Assembly (NCBI RefSeq): GCF_900109265.1
Contig: NZ_FNZM01000008.1
Location: 186,001-250,000, forward strand
Reading direction: 5' to 3'
Origin: Paraburkholderia tropica
Lineage (GTDB): Bacteria; Pseudomonadota; Gammaproteobacteria; Burkholderiales; Burkholderiaceae
DNA: 64,000 nt
Shown: positions 58,577 through 64,000 of the stretch, one piece after another
Layout of the letters: the number at the start of each line of letters is the position of its first letter
Numbering within the stretch: the first letter of the stretch is position 1
Notes under the pieces: model-generated
Seen by the model: only the letters and a program-made list of their open reading frames with translations
What the model was told of the DNA's origin: nothing
Database searches by the model: none
Position numbers and translations under genes: made by a program

Positions 58577-59257
58577 CTACGATGGTTCCGCTTCGTCGGA
58601 AAATTCCTGAGCACGAATATCCCGGATATATCGCGATGTGCAGCCGAATCGGCCGGCGAGATCGCTGGCCACATCGCGCCCCCAGATATCCCCGCCCGCA
58701 TCCTGTATGGCGTGGAGGGCCTTGAGGATCCTTGGTCGATCAGCCTCGGCCTGGCGCTGCGCATTTGCTTTTTGCAACGCGGTACGATTGTTCTTTCGGT
58801 GCGAATCGACCCGCGCCAGCTGGCGACGCAGACTTTCATTCTCGCGACCAAGCGTAATTCGCTCTGCAAGTACCTCGAAGCGACTCGACTGCAATTTAGC
58901 CTGAGCCTCTTCGATTGCTTGCTGCGCTCCGCTCGCCTCAATCTTCACGAACCTCCGTAGCACGTCGGGCGCGAAGTACGGATCAGCCAAGACTCGCGTA
59001 ACGGCCGCGTCATCATGCGCGGCAAGCGTGCGCTTGAGCTCCAGCGCAAGCCACTGGGCGACACGGGCACGCGCGGCACGTTGTGCGTGCTCCATAGCAC
59101 CAGGCGAATGACGGGGCAACGCCCGGCCAAACTCAACCCGTTTCGCGTAGGACACACGCAACCCGTTAAGCCTGTCTAGCAGAGGCTTGGGGACGAGCGA
59201 CGCATAACCAAGGGCCGCCCGATCGACGGCCACCAAATCAAAATCACGAATTCCCAC
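58577..59257 (-). CDS. Hypothetical coiled-coil protein of the element (226 aa)
   Basis: No named domain recognised. The first 100 residues are mostly soluble helix, a long coiled coil spans about 125-185 (SSRFEVLAERITLGRENESLRRQLARV), and a compact C-terminal part (DIWGRDVASDLAGRFGCTSRYIRDIRAQE) looks like a winged helix or HTH. Translation probably starts at GTG 59257, because GAGGGG lies 5 bases upstream; an ATG at 59281 lacks a ribosome binding site. It is the first gene of the leftward operon. Confidence 0.62.
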   Translation of the reverse strand: MGIRDFDLVAVDRAALGYASLVPKPLLDRLNGLRVSYAKRVEFGRALPRHSPGAMEHAQRAARARVAQWLALELKRTLAAHDDAAVTRVLADPYFAPDVLRRFVKIEASGAQQAIEEAQAKLQSSRFEVLAERITLGRENESLRRQLARVDSHRKNNRTALQKANAQRQAEADRPRILKALHAIQDAGGDIWGRDVASDLAGRFGCTSRYIRDIRAQEFSDEAEPS

Positions 59258-59496
59258 TCGCACCCCTCGATGCGCCCTCATGGATGGACGCCAAGCCAGC
59301 CTGTGAGGGATACAGGTTTTCGGGTGGCCGCCCTAGGCTTGACAACATCAATTCTCGCATGGGGCCGCTTATAATTGCAGCGCCCTTCGAGCAAGGCTAT
59401 TTAAGTCCGCGGACAAAAAACAATGAGCCCTATACGACTGGATAACCTTAGCTTCGATAATAGGATTCTAAAAACCGAAATTGCGAATTTATCTGT

Positions 59497-60159
59497 ATGC
59501 CCATCACCCTCTATCGGATTCAAAGTTTTGAGCGAGCTGTTCAGATTTTTGAACAGAAGGCACTTTATCTCGCACATCCGTCCTCATGGGATGACCCTTA
59601 TGAGACTCGCCTGCGACACGAAGCCAGCGGACTATTATTCGCCCAGTGCTGGTGCAGAAGCGGTGTCTCCGATGCAATGTGGCGGATCTACTCTCCGGAT
59701 CGGCTCGGAGTTCGCATTCGTACTACAGACGTAAAATTGCGCGCAGCAATTAATCAGAGCATTAGAGAGGATGGAGTGAAGATCCGATTAAAGGCTGTGG
59801 AATACCTAAAGGAGATCGACATCAACAATAAACTCGAAGATCTTGCCGATGATTTGCAGGCGGAATTTAGTCTCGCCAGAGCTGCAGACGCACTCCTATG
59901 GAAAAGGCGTGCATTCGAGCATGAAAACGAGACACGACTTATAGCCTTTCACCAAAACCTTACGACCAACCCTAAAGATGGGATAAGGATCAGAATCAAT
60001 CCTCACGATCTGATCGAAGATATCCTTATCGACCCGCGCGCTCCAGAGCCGTACGTTAAGGCCTATCAACTCTACTTCGAGCACGTGCTGAAATTCGACG
60101 GACGCGTATCCAAATCTCGCCTATATCAACAAAAGCCACCGATCGAGATTGCTGCCTGA
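59497..60159 (+). CDS. DUF2971 domain protein
   Basis: The 220-residue product starts MPITLYRIQSFERAVQIFEQ and has the family signature ALYLAHPSSWDDPYETR, followed by LFAQCWCRSGVSDAMWRIYS. The later part (KRRAFEHENETRLIAF) contains the R-x-x-F-E-x-E-x-E-x-R motif usual for DUF2971. Family members are frequent in defence islands and are thought to be stress or abortive-infection proteins, but activity is unknown. The codon use is AT-richer than any core gene in this window, indicating recent acquisition. It converges with the reverse transcriptase, 80 bases apart. Confidence 0.8.
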   Translation: MPITLYRIQSFERAVQIFEQKALYLAHPSSWDDPYETRLRHEASGLLFAQCWCRSGVSDAMWRIYSPDRLGVRIRTTDVKLRAAINQSIREDGVKIRLKAVEYLKEIDINNKLEDLADDLQAEFSLARAADALLWKRRAFEHENETRLIAFHQNLTTNPKDGIRIRINPHDLIEDILIDPRAPEPYVKAYQLYFEHVLKFDGRVSKSRLYQQKPPIEIAA

Positions 60160-60192
60160 CTGCTTCCAGGAATCTTCGAAAAAAGTCGCTCG

Positions 60193-60218
60193 GTGCGCAT
60201 CGGCAACTTCGCGCACCG
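60193..60218. terminator. Weak hairpin between DUF2971 and the reverse transcriptase
   Basis: GGTGCGC...GCGCACC, 7-bp stem with an 11-12-base loop, between two convergent genes. No T-run follows, so termination is uncertain. Confidence 0.35.
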
Positions 60219-60239
60219 TACTCACATATCAGCATGCCG

Positions 60240-61223
60240 TCACTCATCGACTTCGCTTGATCTCTCTGACTTTCGCGCCCAACTCGCAACTTGCTCTGCA
60301 TAATTCAGATGACCCGCAACCTTAGCAAGCTGGTCTGCCGCGACCCTCCCGTGCTCCATCAAATGTCGCAAAGCTCGAATACGGCGACGGTAACCTTTGG
60401 TCAATCGAGGGCTTATGCCCTCTACCAGTAGGCCATGCACCTTCAATCTGTATGGCCTCCGCTGCGTTTTCTCTTTTTCAGGTGCGATTTGCCATCCACC
60501 AGACTCTATTGTCCGTTTCGCAAGCTCGGGCAGTGAGGCAGGAATTTCCCCGCGGCCAGAAAAAACAATGTCATCTGCGTAACGCGTATAAGTCAGCCCA
60601 TGCTCTGCCGCATACTGCTCAAACTGAATATCGTAGTTTAGAAAAACCAGATTAGACAAAGCAGGGCTACTCGGCGCTCCTTGAGCCAAATATCCGCCTA
60701 CGCAACACAGTGAACTGACAAGGTGCGAAGCGTGTTCGCTATAACCAAGCTCCATAAGCGCGCGCCGCACAGCCTCTTCGCTTGTACTCTGAAAAAAATC
60801 TTTGATGTCAATGGAATATGACCATTCAGCCCCGCAATGCTGCCCAGCGGCATCAATGTGCGAGCGACCGGGGACAAATCCGAAGGTACTACTTCTGTAC
60901 GGAATTGCGACCGCAAGGTGACCACCGATCCACTGTTGAATCACCTTCAAAGCAACGCGCGGCGCCTGAATCTTGCGAATCTTCGTCCCAGACCGGATTT
61001 CGAATACTCGATAGTAACGCCCAGGTCGCCGGACCATCGCTCCAACGAATGATGGGCTAAAACCGAAAAGCGTCGCGACTATTCGAATCGACACCGCCGG
61101 CGGCAATCGTCGCTCAATCAAGCCACGGAACTCTTCGCCGTAAGCCTGTCGCGTACGTTCTGAGAGGGCGTTAGACGCCGTATCAAGGGAGGGGAAACAA
61201 ACAAGAAGGGGCGGTGTGTTCAC
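60240..61223 (-). CDS. Retron reverse transcriptase
   Basis: RNA-directed DNA polymerase of 327 residues with the size and motif order of retron enzymes. It shows YYRVFEI and RKIQAPRVALKVIQQWI in the fingers, the retron X-region equivalent DAAGQH (124-129; NAxxH elsewhere), the catalytic aspartates D139 (SIDIKDFF) and D217-D218 in YTRYADD (215-218), QGAPSSPALSNL before it, and VHG (262-264) where most retrons have VTG. The start is taken as GTG 61223, which coincides with the end of the msr-msd RNA; an open frame to 61349 runs through the RNA and would add untypical sequence. A TTG at 61121 is another choice. It shares its strand with the HEPN-like operon. Confidence 0.88.
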   Translation of the reverse strand: MNTPPLLVCFPSLDTASNALSERTRQAYGEEFRGLIERRLPPAVSIRIVATLFGFSPSFVGAMVRRPGRYYRVFEIRSGTKIRKIQAPRVALKVIQQWIGGHLAVAIPYRSSTFGFVPGRSHIDAAGQHCGAEWSYSIDIKDFFQSTSEEAVRRALMELGYSEHASHLVSSLCCVGGYLAQGAPSSPALSNLVFLNYDIQFEQYAAEHGLTYTRYADDIVFSGRGEIPASLPELAKRTIESGGWQIAPEKEKTQRRPYRLKVHGLLVEGISPRLTKGYRRRIRALRHLMEHGRVAADQLAKVAGHLNYAEQVASWARKSERSSEVDE

Positions 61224-61368
61224 GGGAAGAGCAAAGCTGTGATGGCTTTCGTTGTGACGCCTGCCGAACGGCGGACGATTCGAAGGATCGGCCGTCGTTC
61301 GGCAGGCTCCCTTCTGTCCTCGGCCTTCGCATTCGAGCGCGATACGCACTCACGCGGAACACACCGCC
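61210..61368 (-). ncRNA. Retron msr-msd RNA
   Basis: On the minus strand, a perfect 12-bp inverted repeat encloses the region: a1 GGCGGTGTGTTC at 61357-61368 and a2 GAACACACCGCC at 61210-61221. Inside, msr has a stem-loop GAGUGCG-UAU-CGCGCUC (61335-61351). Then msd is a 49-nt long hairpin at 61259-61307 with 12 perfect base pairs at its base (GCCTGCCGAACG / CGTTCGGCAGGC) and a second, partly paired upper stem around a 7-base loop. The order a1-msr-msd-a2-RT is that of known retrons. The branching guanosine should be one of the G residues just after a1 (CGCGTGAG). No expression data are available. Confidence 0.8.
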
Positions 61369-61380
61369 GGACGCAGTATA

Positions 61381-62130
61381 TCATCGCCATCTCCGCTTAA
61401 TGAGTGCAAGCGCTCGCACCACGTCAGTGCCATTGCGCCCTCGGCCGGCAGGCACTGCGGCTAGTCCCTCCTCCGTCAGATGGAACGCACCCGAATGGTC
61501 GCGAATTACTAGACCGCGCTTTCTTGCCAAGTCAAGCTTCGCGGCCAACCAATGTTCTGATGGCAGACGATAGTCGGTTACTAGCACCTTGGCGAGTTGC
61601 TCGATGGGCACCGGCGCCAGTATCTTTGTTGCCCGTAATATGGCGAGCAAAGTCGGCTCTTCGACAACAGGAGCCTGAATGTGCAAGCTACTCTTCGGGA
61701 GATCGAAGAGCCGCAGCGCGTCCCTAGTGGCCACACCAATCTGATCGACAACTTGCAAGTCGTTGACATCCTCGGCATCAATCCAAACAGACGCCGTCTC
61801 CGCATCCAATAACGCGACCGTTACACCGCTCACGGAGTCACCAAAACGCACGCGTAAAACACTCTCCAGCGCCGTCTGAATCCTTTGACTAGCGGCATCG
61901 GATGCAATGGACACTTGCACATCCAACTGAAACTTCTCGTGCAACGCCCGAGATAGCGCCGCAAGCTGTCTCCGAGAAGTCACGTGCTTGTCATGCGCAC
62001 TTGTAGCGACGCGCTCAGCATCCACAACCAGAAAAATGGTTTGTTCAATTACGCGAACGCTTTGCACGTAGCCGTCAGCGGATTGCAATTGGAGGAAAAC
62101 GTAGACTTCCTCGTCAGTGGGTAATGCCAA
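61381..62130 (-). CDS. Unknown 249-residue protein upstream of the retron
   Basis: I do not recognise the family. Two parts are visible: a mixed alpha/beta first half (EEVYVFLQLQSADGYVQSVRVI, LDVQVSIASD) and a C-terminal helical part (LAKVLVTDYRLPSEHWLAAKLDLARKRGLV, then HLTEEGLAAV) that looks like a winged helix. TTG at 62130 is the preferred start, since GGAGG lies 4 bases upstream. The open frame to 62253 overlaps the HEPN-like gene for 140 bases and has shadow-like composition. Its stop is 12 bases from the retron a1 repeat, and it overlaps the HEPN-like gene by 17 bases, so all three may be one transcript. It may be the regulator or partner of a toxin. Confidence 0.68.
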   Translation of the reverse strand: MALPTDEEVYVFLQLQSADGYVQSVRVIEQTIFLVVDAERVATSAHDKHVTSRRQLAALSRALHEKFQLDVQVSIASDAASQRIQTALESVLRVRFGDSVSGVTVALLDAETASVWIDAEDVNDLQVVDQIGVATRDALRLFDLPKSSLHIQAPVVEEPTLLAILRATKILAPVPIEQLAKVLVTDYRLPSEHWLAAKLDLARKRGLVIRDHSGAFHLTEEGLAAVPAGRGRNGTDVVRALALIKRRWR

Positions 62131-62617
62131 GTTGCCTCCAAACGCGTTTAACTTGCCCGATAGCGCGCTCCGCTCTTCGCCCCCACTGTCGAGCTGCGTC
62201 TGTCGTCTTGTCCTGCAAAAGCACGTGTCCGTTTTGTACGATCGCTTTCGCACTCGGGTCGTAATCCGCCACCACTCGAATCCTGTAGCCTTCCCTCAAA
62301 ATTTCTGCGAGCTCACGCAAGGCTGTGGTAGCACTGTCGATTAACTGGGCCGCGTGGCCCTCATCCAAAAGTTTGCGCTTAATTTGTTGCCGCGACGCTT
62401 CCATAATGCGATTCCGAACTTTCCCTGTTAGCTCGTCAGGCAGATCCTTGTGCTGAAATCGCTGGATTTCCGGGTGACCTACTTGGAGCATCGCCCGCAC
62501 CGCCAGATATACACCGTAGTAGTAGCGATTAAATGCGCTGCGCCCAAACAGATTCGCGCCATCCGCATCTAGTGATGCGATCGCCTGTCGCGCTAGCGAA
62601 TCAGCAACTTGTTCCAT
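62114..62617 (-). CDS. HEPN-like domain protein
   Basis: Protein of 167 residues, starting MEQVADSLARQAIASLDADG. The segment GRSAFNRYYYGVYLAVRAML and the following helices, ending REGYRIRVVADYDP, are typical of HEPN domain proteins. An R-x6-H pair (Arg41, His48 in RAMLQVGH) fits the HEPN ribonuclease motif spacing, but whether these are the catalytic residues is not certain. A TTG at 62629 is an alternative start; ATG 62617 is preferred. It is the first gene of the leftward unit leading to the 249-residue protein and the retron. It is a likely RNase toxin if active, or a structural HEPN protein if not. Confidence 0.68.
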   Translation of the reverse strand: MEQVADSLARQAIASLDADGANLFGRSAFNRYYYGVYLAVRAMLQVGHPEIQRFQHKDLPDELTGKVRNRIMEASRQQIKRKLLDEGHAAQLIDSATTALRELAEILREGYRIRVVADYDPSAKAIVQNGHVLLQDKTTDAARQWGRRAERAIGQVKRVWRQLGITH

Positions 62618-62779
62618 CGAAGGGGGCAAGGGTAGGTTGGTCAGGAAAATTATACGAGAAAGGGTACGAAATCGATCCCTTTCGGACGTAGCGCTCTAGG
62701 GGTGTACGAAAGTAAGCCTATACACATTTCGGACGTGCCGTATAATACGGACATCCTTTTCGTACACCCGGAACGTGTC
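62618..62779. promoter_or_regulatory. Divergent promoter region with inverted and direct repeats
   Basis: This gap lies between the HEPN-like gene and the serine recombinase gene. A perfect 12-bp inverted repeat GGGTGTACGAAA / TTTCGTACACCC is at 62700-62711 and 62758-62769. A 10-bp direct repeat TTTCGGACGT is at 62680-62689 and 62727-62736. A TATAAT at 62741-62746 could be the -10 of the recombinase. Such sites are typical for resolvase or invertase binding and autoregulation. Confidence 0.6.
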
Positions 62780-63358
62780 ATGTCCCGCACCTTTGCTTAC
62801 GCCCGAGTCAGCACCGCCGACCAAACCCCAACGAACCAGATTATGGAAATCGAACAAGCCGGGTTTGCCGTCGACGACCGCCGCGTTGTGACCGAGAGCA
62901 TTTCAGGCAGCGTTGCGGCAGATCAACGCCCAGGTTTTTCTAAGCTCCTTGATCGCATGGAGGATGGCGACGTGCTGATCGTGACGAAGCTCGATCGACT
63001 CGGCCGCAATGCGATGGATGTGCGCGCTACCGTAGAAGCACTGGCGGCGCGTGGCATTCGCGTACACTGCCTCGCTCTGGGCGGAGCGGACCTGACTAGT
63101 GCCGCGGGCCGAATGACGATGACTGTCCTGAATGCGGTCGCTGAATTTGAACGCGACCTATTGATCGAGCGCACGAACGCCGGCATCGCGCGCGCGAAGT
63201 CTGAAGGAAAAGCGATGGGCCGGCCCCCCGCCCTTTCTGCCCTGCAGCGCATAGAGGTTCAAAAGCGATTGGCCGATGGAGCAAGTGTCGCTTCACTTGC
63301 GAAGACATACGGCACAAGCCGCCAAACGATCATGCGAATTCGCGCGATCGGCGAATAG
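62780..63358 (+). CDS. Serine recombinase (resolvase/invertase family)
   Basis: Site-specific recombinase of 192 residues. The catalytic serine is in YARVSTADQ (about residue 9), the arginine motif and active site extend through DVLIVTKLDRLGRNAMDV, and AAGRMTMTVLNAVAEFERDLLIERT forms the dimer helix. The C-terminal HTH (SVASLAKTYGTSRQTIMRI) binds DNA. The start at 62780 (MSRTFAYARVS) is chosen over 62702. The protein resembles Tn3 resolvase or Hin in size. Its role may be dimer resolution of the replicated element, or inversion of a nearby segment; no target has been shown. Confidence 0.88.
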   Translation: MSRTFAYARVSTADQTPTNQIMEIEQAGFAVDDRRVVTESISGSVAADQRPGFSKLLDRMEDGDVLIVTKLDRLGRNAMDVRATVEALAARGIRVHCLALGGADLTSAAGRMTMTVLNAVAEFERDLLIERTNAGIARAKSEGKAMGRPPALSALQRIEVQKRLADGASVASLAKTYGTSRQTIMRIRAIGE

Positions 63359-63479
63359 ACCTCACGCGGCGGGGGGAGCGGCGGCGCGGGAATATTTTCG
63401 CGCGCAGCGTTCCAGATGGCGGTCTCTTGGCGGAAATGACTCGAACCGAGCTAACGGTTATCGCCGAAGCGCGGACCTA
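63359..63479. other. Non-coding spacer, right end of the element
   Basis: A stretch of 121 bases after the recombinase gene with no clear feature. It leads into repeat cluster 2. Confidence 0.4.
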
Positions 63480-63590
63480 GTTCCCAAGTTGTTCCCATAT
63501 CTATGTGTGTTTTGGGAACAACTTGGGAACAGAAAAATCCTTGCAATTCAACCTCCTACCTAGCCTGTTCCCATTGTTCCCGCTGTTCCC
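63480..63590. repeat. GGGAAC/GTTCCC repeat cluster 2 (putative origin part)
   Basis: Seven copies in 111 bases. Four form a perfect 18-bp inverted repeat (63480-63497 and 63513-63530, spacer 15). Three more are direct 9-bp units at 63566-63592 (NTGTTCCCR), spaced exactly 9 bases. The same hexamer forms cluster 1 near the primase, which suggests a shared binding protein. Confidence 0.62.
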
Positions 63591-63666
63591 AAGGCTTTGT
63601 TCCGCGCCGCCGACGATTCGCAACACGCATCACGACAAAGCACTGTGGGTCAACACCTCGCATTTC

Positions 63667-63690
63667 CGGGTACTTAGTCGGGTACTTTTC
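63667..63690 (+). repeat. Paired 12-bp arm-like repeats, right end
   Basis: CGGGTACTTAGT at 63667-63678 and CGGGTACTTTTC at 63679-63690, in the same orientation and period as the pair near the integrase. Probable arm-type recombinase sites. Confidence 0.62.
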
Positions 63691-63736
63691 ACATCGGAAT
63701 TCGCCAAAGCCTTTACTAGCAAGGCATCCATGCGGA

Positions 63737-63750
63737 CACCGCCTCCGCCA
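63737..63750 (+). repeat. Right attachment repeat (attR core)
   Basis: CACCGCCTCCGCCA, identical to the last 14 bases of tRNA-Ser(TGA). It marks the right boundary of the element, about 50 bases beyond the arm-like repeats. Confidence 0.78.
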
Positions 63751-64000
63751 ATACTCGCCACCCGCGAGGGTTCGCGGGCAGCCGTCAAAAACTCCCCTGA
63801 TTTCACTCGCATTTCACGGTGTGTCGTTGCCCGCCGTGCAATTGGCGGGATTTCCTGATTGGGTCTGATTCGTCCTGATGACTCCCGGTGCTCCCGGCCA
63901 TAAACGGTCGCTGACGTGCACGCGCACGCGAGCATCCGAAATCGGACAAAAGATCCCCAGCGAGCCACGCTTCAGTTCGACAAACAGTCCGCTGCCGGCC
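63751..64000. other. Right flank beyond the element, no gene seen
   Basis: The last 250 bases of the window. It should be the original sequence downstream of tRNA-Ser, but no conserved gene begins here. The open frames overlapping the boundary (for example 63505-63858) cross the attachment site and are not credible genes. A remnant of another element is possible. Confidence 0.35.

Larger units (their letters stand above)
51285..63750. mobile_element. P4-satellite-like integrative element in tRNA-Ser(TGA), about 12.45 kb
   Basis: The element is bounded by a 14-bp direct repeat of the tRNA 3' end. It carries a P4-type tyrosine integrase next to the tRNA, an AlpA-type regulator, a toprim/DUF927 primase-helicase with small genes, repeat clusters at both ends that may form a replication origin, and cargo: a retron with HEPN-like and other genes, and a serine recombinase. 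No capsid, terminase, tail or conjugation genes are seen, so it must depend on a helper for transfer. Its composition is lower in GC than the core, most clearly from 59.4 kb rightwards. Confidence 0.82.

Noticed and set aside
61260..61309. The 49-base hairpin as a simple transcription terminator
   Set aside because: No T-run follows on either strand, and it lies inside the a1/a2 repeat before a retron reverse transcriptase, so msd is the better reading.
63480..63590. CRISPR-like array at the right end
   Set aside because: Units are 6-9 bases, too short and irregular in spacing, with inverted copies. This pattern fits iterons.
63505..63968. Open frames across the right end of the element
   Set aside because: They cross the repeat cluster, arm sites and attR, so they are boundary artefacts.

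Overview
The window is GC-rich beta-proteobacterial chromosome, most likely from a Burkholderia sensu lato species (Paraburkholderia, Caballeronia or Burkholderia). The reasons are the fdsGBAD formate dehydrogenase cluster with a ModE-like regulator, the order yicC-gmk-rpoZ-relA/spoT opposite rph-rdgB-hemW, a classical Gram-negative porin, a one-piece tmRNA gene, and strong G/C bias at third codon positions. Roughly the first 51.3 kb is core or near-core chromosome. The last 12.5 kb is an integrated mobile element.

Core part: a 5'-truncated phosphoglycolate phosphatase; ssrA; a molybdate-type regulator divergent from fdsGBAD (NAD-linked Mo formate dehydrogenase, with no fdhD/fdsC in the cluster); a flavin monooxygenase; a CDF metal exporter with its ArsR repressor and a recognisable operator; a TPR protein; an MFS symporter; several envelope proteins; a Kef-type antiporter; an amidase; dsbB; a purine catabolic run (xdhC, adenine/adenosine deaminase, guaD); pepN; fbp; tRNA-Thr; a second TPR protein; a secreted chorismate mutase; a DnaQ/GIY-YIG nuclease; a cold-shock protein; a porin; greB with two tRNA-Arg genes; the stringent-response and nucleotide block (relA/spoT, rpoZ, gmk, yicC); rph-rdgB-hemW; and tRNA-Ser(TGA).

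Mobile part (about 51285-63750): a P4-satellite-like element sits in the 3' end of tRNA-Ser(TGA). It is bounded by a 14-bp direct repeat of the tRNA end. A tyrosine integrase lies next to the tRNA, and paired 12-bp arm-like repeats occur near both ends. The replication module reads leftward: an unknown coiled-coil protein, an AlpA-type regulator, small unknown proteins and a 958-residue toprim/DUF927 primase-helicase. GGGAAC/GTTCCC repeats cluster at both ends of the element, recalling the two-part origin of phage P4. No capsid, tail or conjugation genes are seen.

The cargo is the most interesting part. A reverse transcriptase with retron hallmarks is preceded by a sequence that folds as a retron msr-msd RNA: a perfect 12-bp a1/a2 inverted repeat, a short msr-like hairpin and a 49-nt msd-like hairpin. 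Just upstream, on the same strand and tightly packed, are a HEPN-like protein and an unrecognised 249-residue protein. A DUF2971 protein is convergent with the reverse transcriptase, and a serine recombinase with an inverted-repeat promoter is divergent from the HEPN gene. I read this as a probably undescribed retron-type anti-phage system carried by a P4-like satellite. The defence role is inference.
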